From: Halobacteriovoraceae bacterium
GTDB lineage: Bacteria > Bdellovibrionota > Bacteriovoracia > Bacteriovoracales > Bacteriovoracaceae
NCBI GenBank assembly: GCA_002712005.1
Contig: PASP01000018.1
Location: forward strand, 1 to 64,000
DNA: 64,000 nt
Reading direction: 5' to 3'
In this document: one piece after another, positions 36,018 to 44,306 of the stretch
Layout of the letters: each line of letters opens with the position of its first letter
Position numbering within the stretch: the stretch's first letter is position 1
The notes under the pieces: generated by a model
What the model saw: the letters and a program-made list of their open reading frames with translations, nothing else
Told to the model about the DNA's origin: nothing
Database searches by the model: none
Translations under genes and position numbers: made by a program

Positions 36018-37580
36018 ATGTCAGTTAGAAAAATATTATTAGCCATTACCCTATCGATAGCCCCATTAAGCCTCCAGCTCGGATCTGTATCTGCAGAATC
36101 CTTTGAGCTGGCCCGCGTAAATGAACATATTCTCAAAATTAGAGAAAGGGCAAATTCTATAACCTCAAGTAAGTCTGAGAATGAGTTAGTCACCATGCTT
36201 GAAGCACTAAGAAGTAGTGAAAGCTATGCTCAATCCTTAACTGAATACCTTATAAAAGACTACGAGGATGGTGGAGTTGATGCCTATACGCTGAACCTTG
36301 TTCACGAATTTCTAAAATATCAAATTACTCTGCACGATAAGATTTTAGATCTTCCAAGTGTAGGAGAGGCAAAAATTCTAAAGGCCTTACAGCTTTTAAC
36401 CATGAAGAAAATTGATGATCTCTTCTTTTCCAATAAAGGGCTAAGGGCCATTTACAAAGATCAATTAAGTGCAAGCTCATTAAATCTTCAGCGATGGCCT
36501 ATTCTTAAAATGAGACTTATGAATAAAGATTATATCTCATCTCTTTATTCCAGTATGAAAACGAGCTTCTACCCTATTGATAATTATATTGTGAATAGCC
36601 CGGAAGAAAATAAACTTAAACTCTATACTTCTTTTCAGGCTTCAAGTCTCTATCAAGACTTTCATAAAGATAAGAATTGGAAGGATACTCTCCTATCCGA
36701 TCAGTTTTGGACGGACTTCTCGGATAATACTTCTTCTGCCCTCGGTTCTGTAGCAACAGGAGCATCTGCAGCTTTTGGTGCAGTAGCCGGTAATATTGCC
36801 TGGAGAGAAGGTTATCTCAAAGAAGATAAAACATTACTTCAATACTTAGAAAAAACAGTAAAGCCCTTTGACCTTTTAATGGAGAAGAAAGCTTATAAGT
36901 TTACAGACCTAACCATCCCAGGACACTGGGGGCACATCGGTGTCTACTTAGGAACAAAGGAACAATTGAAGGCCATGGGTCTATGGGAATCTAAATTTAT
37001 TGAACCTTTTAGAGAGAATATTGAAAGAGGTAAATCCATTTTTCAAGTAAGAAGAACAGGACTTGTTTTTGATTCCCTAGAGGACTTTCTCAACTTAGAT
37101 GAAATGGCCATTTTGAGAGTACAAGGACAATCCGAAAAGTCTAAAAAAGAGTTGGAACTTGTTTTTGAATATCTTTCCGATCAATTAGAAAAGTCATATG
37201 ACTTCTCATTCGATGCTATGACAGGCGAAACGATTACCTGTACCGAAATTGTTGCTTTTTCTTACGGCCCAATAAAATGGCCAATGGACTATCTTTTGGG
37301 ACGCTACACTATCTCTCCCAATAATATGGCGGAGCTAGCTCTCTACACGGACTCCCCCTTAAAGACGATCTCCTATATAACGGGCGATAAAGAAGGGACC
37401 CATTATCACGGAGAAAAAGAATTTGCTAAAACTCTTGGTTACTATAAATTTGGCGATATCTATAAGAATAAACAGGTGCAATGTAAGCGTGAAATCTATC
37501 GCCATAGAAGGACTTCCATACGCTTTCACTACTCTTGTGAAGATTCTTATTCCGAAAAACGTTATTCATCATCAAGATAA
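36018..37580 (+). CDS. Exported permuted NlpC/P60 (YiiX-like) protein
   Basis: A 520-residue protein with a signal peptide (residues 1-27, cleaved near SVSAES), a helical N-terminal region of about 280 residues, and a C-terminal domain of the permuted NlpC/P60 type: the histidine in GHWGHIGVYLG comes before the cysteine in ETITCTEIVAFSYG, the reverse of classical P60 enzymes, as in YiiX/YebB. These act on amide or thioester bonds, probably of peptides or lipids. Substrate unknown. Confidence 0.8.
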   Translation: MSVRKILLAITLSIAPLSLQLGSVSAESFELARVNEHILKIRERANSITSSKSENELVTMLEALRSSESYAQSLTEYLIKDYEDGGVDAYTLNLVHEFLKYQITLHDKILDLPSVGEAKILKALQLLTMKKIDDLFFSNKGLRAIYKDQLSASSLNLQRWPILKMRLMNKDYISSLYSSMKTSFYPIDNYIVNSPEENKLKLYTSFQASSLYQDFHKDKNWKDTLLSDQFWTDFSDNTSSALGSVATGASAAFGAVAGNIAWREGYLKEDKTLLQYLEKTVKPFDLLMEKKAYKFTDLTIPGHWGHIGVYLGTKEQLKAMGLWESKFIEPFRENIERGKSIFQVRRTGLVFDSLEDFLNLDEMAILRVQGQSEKSKKELELVFEYLSDQLEKSYDFSFDAMTGETITCTEIVAFSYGPIKWPMDYLLGRYTISPNNMAELALYTDSPLKTISYITGDKEGTHYHGEKEFAKTLGYYKFGDIYKNKQVQCKREIYRHRRTSIRFHYSCEDSYSEKRYSSSR

Positions 37581-37584
37581 GATT

Positions 37585-38385
37585 TTAGGTAAAGGGAATA
37601 AAGTTTTCTTCTACCCGGTCATGGGCCATGAGCACGAGATTTTCTAAGTCATTCTCGTAATCTCTTGGCCTAACAATTTCAGAAATTGTAAGGGAAGCTC
37701 TTGTGATTGAAATCGTAAATAACGTCCATAAGTGATCGACAAAGGTCATATCACCATACCAACATATATAATCCCTATTTTCCTTAGTGACCTTTTCTCC
37801 ATTCAAATGAGTATAGTTAACTGTCATCGGAAGGATGGGTATATTAGAATCCATAGCTGCACGAAACAAAGGTCTTTTGAAGCGTATAACGCCTTCTCCA
37901 TTAGTAGAGGTGGCTTCAGGAAATACAACGACATTGAGCCCTTCTTTAAGCGCTTGAGTTATTTCAGCTACTTCACCACCAAGATTTCTCTTATTTCTAC
38001 GTTCTACAAAAACACATCCCGCAAGTTTGCAAAGATGCCCTAGAAAAGGTGTATCTCTCATTTCAACTGAAGTAACAAAGCAGGCAGGGTGCTGAGAACA
38101 CATTACTAAAATATCCATGTAACTCAAATGATTAGAAACAATGAAGAAGTTGTGATCAACAAGCTTTAATTTATCTATCCTATAGTTTTCAGAAACTTGA
38201 AATCCGAGAAGTTTTATACCAACCTTACAGTAGAAAGAAACAATTCGACACAGTAAGTGACGGGCCTTCATAGGATTGAAGATATAATAGGGATAGAAGA
38301 TCCCTGCACTACAGAAATAAGTTAAAATAATTATAAGAAAAAAAAAGGCCCTCAAAAGGGCCTGAGTATATTTTAAAAGTTTCAT
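37585..38385 (-). CDS. olsA: OlsA-like lyso-ornithine lipid / 1-acylglycerol-3-P acyltransferase
   Basis: A 266-residue PlsC-type acyltransferase with an N-terminal membrane helix, the catalytic SNHLSYMDI (HxxxxD) and VVFPEATSTNGEGV (the FPEG block). Alone this could be PlsC, but its start overlaps the stop of an OlsB-like gene by one base (TAATG), which argues for OlsA, the enzyme that acylates the 3-hydroxy group of lyso-ornithine lipid. A terminator-like hairpin lies in its first codons. Confidence 0.75.
   Translation of the reverse strand: MKLLKYTQALLRAFFFLIIILTYFCSAGIFYPYYIFNPMKARHLLCRIVSFYCKVGIKLLGFQVSENYRIDKLKLVDHNFFIVSNHLSYMDILVMCSQHPACFVTSVEMRDTPFLGHLCKLAGCVFVERRNKRNLGGEVAEITQALKEGLNVVVFPEATSTNGEGVIRFKRPLFRAAMDSNIPILPMTVNYTHLNGEKVTKENRDYICWYGDMTFVDHLWTLFTISITRASLTISEIVRPRDYENDLENLVLMAHDRVEENFIPFT
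38339..38363 (-). terminator. Terminator-like hairpin inside the first codons of olsA
   Basis: On the minus strand AGGCCCT TTTG AGGGCCT is followed by seven to eight Ts. It codes for the segment ALLRAFFF of OlsA, about 20-45 bases after its ATG. It could reduce olsA relative to olsB. Confidence 0.5.
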
Positions 38386-39236
38386 TAATTTTTAAAATAT
38401 CTACGTTTATAACCTGATGTCAATTCCTCACAATTTAAAATAGTCAGAAAATCAACACACTTAAATTCTCTATCTAAAGCAGGATGACCGTATACCTTTG
38501 AGCCAGCACTAAAGTAACTTCTCAAAAGAGGAGGTACTAATGTTTTAACATCAGAAGGCTCTAATTTTGCTGCTTCCACCTTCTCTAGATTCATATTAAA
38601 CTTACCAATGGGTCTAATTTTAAAAAGATCAGTAGCGTTTTCATCCTCATTAAAGTAATTCAAAATAGATTTTGCTTCACATGCTCCTTGGATCTTAATG
38701 GAACTACATCCAAAGAGATATTTTGAACCCGTTAATTTTATATACTCCGCAATCCCTCTCCATAGAAGATCAATTACGGCACCATTTCTATGACCATGAT
38801 GAATACAAGCACGACCCAGTTCTAGTTTATGCCCGGGAGTATCCAAGAATTCATCAAGATTGAACTCCGTTTGAGAATAAAAAGAATCACTATAAAGAGA
38901 AGAGATCACCCTATAAGTCCCGACAATACGATTATCCTCTTTAGAACGGATAATAAGGTGATCACAAATAGAGTCAAATTCATCGAGGTCATAACCATCA
39001 TCTTCAATCTTCGCAGCTCCAACATCTTCAAGAAAAATTTGATGACGTAGTTCAAAGACCTCTAATAGATCTTTAACAGAAGAAGCAGTCTCTAGGCTAT
39101 AACTCTTTGTTTCAATATTAATTTCATAAGTAGGTACATAGGCCATAAAACGAGGAGAAAATTTAATATCCCATCCTCTAGGAAGTTTAAATAGTGATTT
39201 GAAAGGATTTGAAAGCGTGCCTAGTCGTGTTGTCAT
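38385..39236 (-). CDS. olsB: OlsB-like ornithine N-acyltransferase
   Basis: OlsB transfers a 3-hydroxyacyl group from acyl carrier protein to the alpha-amine of ornithine, the first step of ornithine lipid synthesis. The protein shows the GNAT-like hemolysin/OlsB family: LFELRHQIFLED-type LEVFELRHQIFLED, IVGTYRVISS, and ELGRACIHHGHRNG. ATG 39236 has AAAGGAG nine bases upstream and is preferred to 39263. Operon with olsA. Confidence 0.8.
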   Translation of the reverse strand: MTTRLGTLSNPFKSLFKLPRGWDIKFSPRFMAYVPTYEINIETKSYSLETASSVKDLLEVFELRHQIFLEDVGAAKIEDDGYDLDEFDSICDHLIIRSKEDNRIVGTYRVISSLYSDSFYSQTEFNLDEFLDTPGHKLELGRACIHHGHRNGAVIDLLWRGIAEYIKLTGSKYLFGCSSIKIQGACEAKSILNYFNEDENATDLFKIRPIGKFNMNLEKVEAAKLEPSDVKTLVPPLLRSYFSAGSKVYGHPALDREFKCVDFLTILNCEELTSGYKRRYFKN

Positions 39237-39505
39237 GGTTGTCTCCTTTAGCTGTCCAATCATCCTTGATTGAGACTTAAAGTTGTGTGAGAGAATACTT
39301 AGGAGTATTCTTTTCTAGGGCTATTGTACCCGGCCTTTACGTTAGTGGCCCTATTTCCATGATCATTTTTCTATTAAGATTTTGTTAGTTCAATTAAAGA
39401 ACTCTTAAGAATATCAGTATTTCTACTCCATTGTGACAAGAAAGGTTAAGCGGGATACTTTTATCTAGATTCAAACCCAAAATTCCTATTTAATAAGGCC
39501 ATGAC

Positions 39506-40672
39506 ATGAGAAACCAGGGAAAGGTTATGAATCATGATAAAAGTAGGCTCTATCCCATAGAAGAACTCTATCATCAAGGTGATCATTTCTTTGATGAACT
39601 TCTTATGGCCTGTGAAAAAGCTCAAGAACAAATTCTCATTGAAGCCTATACCTTTGAGACGGACGAACTGGGCATGCGACTTCTTAAAGTTCTCAACAGA
39701 AAAGCTTCCGAGGGAGTGGAGGTAAAAATTTTAATCGACGCCATAGGAAGCTTTAAATTTAAAAGAAAAATCCTAAAGAAGTATAGCGATCTAGAACTGC
39801 GTTTTTACAATCCTCTTCCCTTGCAAAGTCTTGGCAGCCGTAAATCTTTTAAATCAACTTTAAATCAAATTTTTATAGGACTATTTTGCATCAATAATCG
39901 TAACCATAGAAAACTCTATCTCATAGATCAAAGCATTGCTTTCATAGGTTCTATCAATATCACCTCACACCATTCTTATCGAATTAGAGGAGAGAGATCC
40001 TGGCGAGATTCTGGACTAAAAATAATCGATCACAATTGCCATCTACTTCTAGATTCATTTCAACATAACTGGAATCATCATCTGAGACCCATCCATAAGT
40101 ATCAATCTAAAACATGGTATAAGAAAATACGAAGAAGTCGTTATAGAATGAATCATTGTAGAAAAGCACGTTTTCGTTTTCATCAAGATTTGATTCAAAA
40201 GATTTATCAAGCAAAGAGAAGAATTTGGATTACCAATCCTTATTTTGTTCCTACAGAAGAATTCTGTAAGGCCTTGAAAGATGCTTCTCAAAGAGATGTC
40301 GACATCAAGATTCTTATTCCCCGAAAAAGTGACATGAAGCTCTTTCCTTTGATTAATTCTTTGACCGGAAGAAAACTTGTTGAAAATAAAATTAAGGTTT
40401 TTGAGTATTTACCTAGAATTCTCCATTCTAAAATCATGATCATTGACGACTGGTGTAGCCTTGGAAGTTCAAATTTAAATTCACGCTCCTTTAAACATGA
40501 CCTCGAACTCGATATTATATTAGAGGACTCAATTAATATTGGCCGTCTAACTCGTCAATTTTTAGATGACCTCACCCAGTCTGTGCAACTTGAAAAACAT
40601 GATATAATGTCCCTCTATGGGAAGCACTTTTTCAAAGGTAATTTTCTCAGACTGATTAAATATTGGCTCTAA
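39506..40672 (+). CDS. Phospholipase D family cardiolipin synthase (ClsB-like)
   Basis: A 388-residue protein with two HKD motifs, NHRKLYLIDQ and LHSKIMIIDD, each followed by the family GSxN (FIGSINIT, LGSSNLN). These form the PLD active site that makes cardiolipin from phosphatidylglycerol. No N-terminal membrane helices, as in E. coli ClsB. ATG 39506 has AAGG upstream and ATG 39527 has AGGGAAAGG; either may be used. In E. coli clsB (ybhO) also neighbours an EEP gene (ybhP), as here. Confidence 0.88.
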   Translation: MRNQGKVMNHDKSRLYPIEELYHQGDHFFDELLMACEKAQEQILIEAYTFETDELGMRLLKVLNRKASEGVEVKILIDAIGSFKFKRKILKKYSDLELRFYNPLPLQSLGSRKSFKSTLNQIFIGLFCINNRNHRKLYLIDQSIAFIGSINITSHHSYRIRGERSWRDSGLKIIDHNCHLLLDSFQHNWNHHLRPIHKYQSKTWYKKIRRSRYRMNHCRKARFRFHQDLIQKIYQAKRRIWITNPYFVPTEEFCKALKDASQRDVDIKILIPRKSDMKLFPLINSLTGRKLVENKIKVFEYLPRILHSKIMIIDDWCSLGSSNLNSRSFKHDLELDIILEDSINIGRLTRQFLDDLTQSVQLEKHDIMSLYGKHFFKGNFLRLIKYWL

Positions 40673-40703
40673 TAGGCTTTCGTTAGCTTTAAAGTGAAGA
40701 ATA

Positions 40704-41465
40704 ATGTCCAGGCACTCTTTAAAAATTTTAAGCTATAATATACATAAAGGCTTCAGTGCAAGTGGGATACGCTTTACTCTAAAAGAGATTAAGCATTTTC
40801 TTCATCAAATGGACCCTGATGTTATTTTCTTACAAGAAGCCGTAGGCAAACACACAGGTAAGAAAATTGTCATTCCAGACTTCCAAACAAATAACCAAGT
40901 AGACTTTCTAGCGAAAGAACTCTACCCCTATAAGATTTACGGCGCCAACAAGAAACATAAGAATGGCCATCACGGCAATGCCATACTTTCCAAGTACCCT
41001 ATCGAGCTCATTGAAAATCACAATATTAGTCAAAACCGGTTTGAGAGTAGAGGGCTACTTCATGTCACCCTAAAGTGGCCTCCTCATCATGAAGCTATTC
41101 ATGAGCCCATTCATCTTTTTAACACCCATCTTAATTTATTAGAAAGAGACCGCCAGAAGCAACTTCACTGGATTGCTGAGCATATTCAAAGAGAACTTCA
41201 TCAAAATCATGCCGTTATTTTGGCCGGAGATTTTAACGACTGGAGAAAGAAGGCCGTAGGACATATTGAGGAGAATATACTTCTTAAAGAAGTCTTTACT
41301 CAAACCCAGAGATACCCCAACTCTTTTCCTAGCTTCTTGCCTGGTCTGTCCCTCGATAGAATTTTCTATAAGAATCTTAAGTTGATTGAAGCTGCCCAAA
41401 TCAATGATAAGAAATATAGAAACCTTAGCGACCACCTTCCTTTGTTAGCGCATTTTAAACTTTAG
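40704..41465 (+). CDS. Endonuclease/exonuclease/phosphatase (EEP) family protein, YbhP-like
   Basis: A 253-residue EEP-fold hydrolase with LKILSYNIHKGF, IFLQEAVG (metal-binding E), FNTHLNLLERDRQ, GDFNDW and the C-terminal LSDHLPLLA (catalytic DH). It needs Mg2+; substrates in the family range from nucleic acids to phospholipid headgroups. Placement 31 bases after a ClsB-like gene suggests a lipid-related job. Confidence 0.85.
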   Translation: MSRHSLKILSYNIHKGFSASGIRFTLKEIKHFLHQMDPDVIFLQEAVGKHTGKKIVIPDFQTNNQVDFLAKELYPYKIYGANKKHKNGHHGNAILSKYPIELIENHNISQNRFESRGLLHVTLKWPPHHEAIHEPIHLFNTHLNLLERDRQKQLHWIAEHIQRELHQNHAVILAGDFNDWRKKAVGHIEENILLKEVFTQTQRYPNSFPSFLPGLSLDRIFYKNLKLIEAAQINDKKYRNLSDHLPLLAHFKL

Positions 41466-41488
41466 GCCTAGAGGTCAAAGGAAATCCA

Positions 41489-42451
41489 TTGAAAGACTTA
41501 CACGAATTAAAACTTATCCGAGAATTAACTCATTTTAGAGATGATCTTATTCAATGCCATGAACTTGATCGTGTCTATGTGGAGGGAAATTCATATCCTA
41601 TTATCGCTTTCAGTATTGGCAATCAATCCGATTCCGTTCCTACCTTAGGGCTATTTGGCGGAGTCCATGGTTTAGAGAGAGTGGGAAGTCATGTCGTCAT
41701 TACTTACCTAACTTCTCTTTTCAAACAACTGAGCTGGGATCAAGAATTAAGAGAGACCTTTAAACACTGTAAAATCGTCTCCATTCCCCTAATCAATCCT
41801 GGTGGAATGTCCCTTCATAAGCGTTCGAATCCCAATGGAGTTGACCTTATGAGAAATGCTCCCACAGAAAGTAATAGCGAAAATCCGACCTTTCTTGTTT
41901 CGGGACATCGTCTTTCCGCGCGTCTTCCTTGGTATAGAGGTGAAGAAGGCAGGCCCATGGAAATAGAATCTCAGGCACTCGTTAATTTCTGTAAGGATCA
42001 ATTCTTTAACTCACCCGCTACTATCACTATGGACTTTCACTCAGGTTTTGGAATGAAAGATCGGCTCTGGTTTCCCTACGCAAGAACGAGTGCCCCTTTT
42101 CCCAATATCAAACAAGTCCAAAACCTTGTAGATATCCTAGATGAAACGATTCCCCATCATATTTATCAAATCGAACCTCAATTTGATAGCTATACGATAT
42201 CGGGGGATTTATGGGACTATATCTATGATCTCCATCGAGAAGAAAATAAGGAAAATAACTCTATCCTTATTCCCTGGACTTTAGAAATGGGCTCATGGAT
42301 TTGGGTGAAGAAGAACCCGCTACAAATATTCACCGCTGGTGGTTTTTTTAATCCAATAAAGTCTCATCGCTATGATCGAACGATGAGACGTCACATGCTT
42401 TTAATCGACTTTCTTTTTCGCGCATCAAGGAATTATCAATCATGGAAGTAA
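41489..42451 (+). CDS. M14-type zinc carboxypeptidase / deacylase
   Basis: A 320-residue protein with the HxxE zinc motif (GGVHGLERVG, H60 and E63) and a later zinc histidine in TMDFHSGFG, as in M14 carboxypeptidases and succinylglutamate desuccinylase/aspartoacylase. It starts with TTG, supported by AAAGGAAA upstream. No signal peptide, so it acts inside the cell. Overlaps the next gene by ten bases. Substrate unknown. Confidence 0.82.
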   Translation: MKDLHELKLIRELTHFRDDLIQCHELDRVYVEGNSYPIIAFSIGNQSDSVPTLGLFGGVHGLERVGSHVVITYLTSLFKQLSWDQELRETFKHCKIVSIPLINPGGMSLHKRSNPNGVDLMRNAPTESNSENPTFLVSGHRLSARLPWYRGEEGRPMEIESQALVNFCKDQFFNSPATITMDFHSGFGMKDRLWFPYARTSAPFPNIKQVQNLVDILDETIPHHIYQIEPQFDSYTISGDLWDYIYDLHREENKENNSILIPWTLEMGSWIWVKKNPLQIFTAGGFFNPIKSHRYDRTMRRHMLLIDFLFRASRNYQSWK

Positions 42452-43206
42452 TGCCTACTCACTGGATATTCTTAAGAGGACTTGCAAGAGAAACTCGACA
42501 TTGGGGTGACTTCCCTCAACTTTTTCAAGAGGCCTTTCCCCATACAAAGAACTATGTACTCGAACTCCCGGGTGTGGGAAAAAAATATAACGAGAGTGCC
42601 CCTTTACAGCTAGAGTCCTATGTTGACCAGCTAAGAACCCAGTGGCTTGAACTCAAAAAAGATACTTCTGAGCGCTGGGGAATTCTATCAATATCCATGG
42701 GCTCCATGCTCGCTATGACTTGGGCAACACGCTATCCTCATGACTTCCAAGAGGGAGTTCTTATAAACTCCTCTGCCGGAAACCTATCCTCTCTCAAAGA
42801 GAGATTTAGTCCTCAGGCCATGAAAATGGTGAGTAAATTATTTTTTAAAGAAGACTACTGGGAGCGAGAAAGAGAAATTCTCAATCTTACGACCCATAAA
42901 ATACTAGTCACCGATAAACTTATTAGTGAGTATGCTGAATACTCTAGACAATATCCTATTAAGAGAAAGAATTTTATGGCACAAATATACGCCGCCTCAA
43001 AATTCAAAGTACCTTTGAAACTACCTTTTGATCCCATTATTCTCAATGGGCGCCACGATGCTTTGGCCTCTCCAAAGTGTTCTGACATTCTTGGGAAACA
43101 TTTTAATGTACCCGTCTACAGAGATGAACTAAGTGGTCACGACTTGCCCCTTGATCATCCGAAGTGGATCATAGAGGTCCTCTCTCAAAAGTTTAAAAGG
43201 AAATAG
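42442..43206 (+). CDS. Alpha/beta hydrolase
   Basis: A 254-residue alpha/beta hydrolase-fold protein. The nucleophile elbow is LSISMGSM with Ser85 and the family GxSxG changed to SxSMG; NGRHDALASPK provides the acid and LSGHDLPLDHP the histidine. The ten-base overlap with the M14 gene suggests that both act on the same compound or pathway. Confidence 0.8.
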   Translation: MEVMPTHWIFLRGLARETRHWGDFPQLFQEAFPHTKNYVLELPGVGKKYNESAPLQLESYVDQLRTQWLELKKDTSERWGILSISMGSMLAMTWATRYPHDFQEGVLINSSAGNLSSLKERFSPQAMKMVSKLFFKEDYWEREREILNLTTHKILVTDKLISEYAEYSRQYPIKRKNFMAQIYAASKFKVPLKLPFDPIILNGRHDALASPKCSDILGKHFNVPVYRDELSGHDLPLDHPKWIIEVLSQKFKRK

Positions 43207-43219
43207 ATTAAGTATTAGA

Positions 43220-44251
43220 TTAAGATGCTTTATTCTTCTTATTGCCCTGAAATAGTCCATCTGAGCCAAATTTCTTTTGGGCATAGTTCTTTTGAGCATT
43301 CTTTAGGGCCTTCTCTTCTTCAACTAAGACTTCTTGAAGTTTGGCCACCTGATCATCGATACGTAGAGAATTATACTTTTTGAGTTTTCTTTGCAGTTCT
43401 TGCCATTCTTCAATGAGCCCACCACGACCTCTAAAAATTTCAAGATCCGTATTGAGCTCTTCAATAATACTCAGATTCTTGCCTTTCTCTTTTTGAGACT
43501 CTTGTATTTGATTTTGGAAAGTTGTGATCTGCTGATTAAGTTTATTGATCTCATTTTGAAGTTTCGCAATAAAGTGCTTCACTCCCTCAATCTCATCACT
43601 CACCTTCTTATTTACCATTTCCACGGAAGAAATAGTCTTTAAAATATCATTTTCAGAGCGATAATTTTTCATTTTAAAATAATTATCAAACTCTTCAATT
43701 TCTATTTTCTTTTGATCAATCTCACCAAGAAGTAACTTCCTCTCTTCTTTGATCTTTGCAAAGTCCTGAATTCTCTTTTTTATAGAATTAATTTTTTCTT
43801 TATTAGAACGGAGACCCTTTAGAGAATATTGAGCATCCGTTCTTTCTTCTACTGTAATCGGTTCAAACTTATCGTGAACAATAATATTTGAATCTGATGT
43901 CGCCATACTTAATGATCCCGTAAAAGAAGGAAGATCAAGAAAGTCCATATTTCCTTCTTCTGAATTGAAAAAGAAGCAATGCTCACCTACTTGTATAATA
44001 TCTTTTACTTGGAGCGGGTATTTCACTTTGGGATCTAACTTAGCCCCATTCAGATAAGTGCCATTGAAAGAATTAAAATCTTCAATTTGAACACCTTCGA
44101 GGCTTACCGTGATTGTAATATGGTGACTTGAAATTTCTTTATCGTTAATACGAATATCACATGCATTTGATCGCCCTAAAGAAATACTCTTCTTAAAGAA
44201 GATCTTCTTTTGTTTTTGCTTATCAAATATGAATATTTCTTTACCAGTCAA
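43220..44251 (-). CDS. FHA domain protein with coiled coil
   Basis: Residues 20-90 form an FHA phosphothreonine-binding domain (SLGRSNACDIRIND, ISSHHITI, NSFNGTYLNGA). Residues about 145-310 are predicted coiled coil, rich in Glu, Lys and Ile. The C-terminus is basic. The start is TTG with AAGGAG six bases upstream. A sigma-28-like promoter lies 30 bases upstream, so the gene can be expressed apart from the TPR gene. It may read phosphorylation signals; no kinase is encoded nearby. Confidence 0.88.
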   Translation of the reverse strand: MTGKEIFIFDKQKQKKIFFKKSISLGRSNACDIRINDKEISSHHITITVSLEGVQIEDFNSFNGTYLNGAKLDPKVKYPLQVKDIIQVGEHCFFFNSEEGNMDFLDLPSFTGSLSMATSDSNIIVHDKFEPITVEERTDAQYSLKGLRSNKEKINSIKKRIQDFAKIKEERKLLLGEIDQKKIEIEEFDNYFKMKNYRSENDILKTISSVEMVNKKVSDEIEGVKHFIAKLQNEINKLNQQITTFQNQIQESQKEKGKNLSIIEELNTDLEIFRGRGGLIEEWQELQRKLKKYNSLRIDDQVAKLQEVLVEEEKALKNAQKNYAQKKFGSDGLFQGNKKNKAS

Positions 44252-44278
44252 AGATACTCCTTAATCACTACCTTTAAC

Positions 44279-44305
44279 TTATCGGAAAAACGAAAGAAGA
44301 ATTTA
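44279..44305 (-). promoter_or_regulatory. Sigma-28 (FliA)-like promoter of the FHA gene
   Basis: On the minus strand TAAATTCT, 11 bases, TCCGATAA, against the FliA consensus TAAAGTTT-N11-GCCGATAA: 6 of 8 and 7 of 8 with exact spacing. The start would fall near 44272, 20 bases before the TTG start codon. Confidence 0.6.
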
Positions 44306-44306
44306 A

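Noticed and set aside
41820-41836. GCGTTCGAATCCC looks like a tRNA T-arm
   Set aside because: It lies in the coding frame of the M14 gene, and no acceptor, D or anticodon stems or CCA are found around it.
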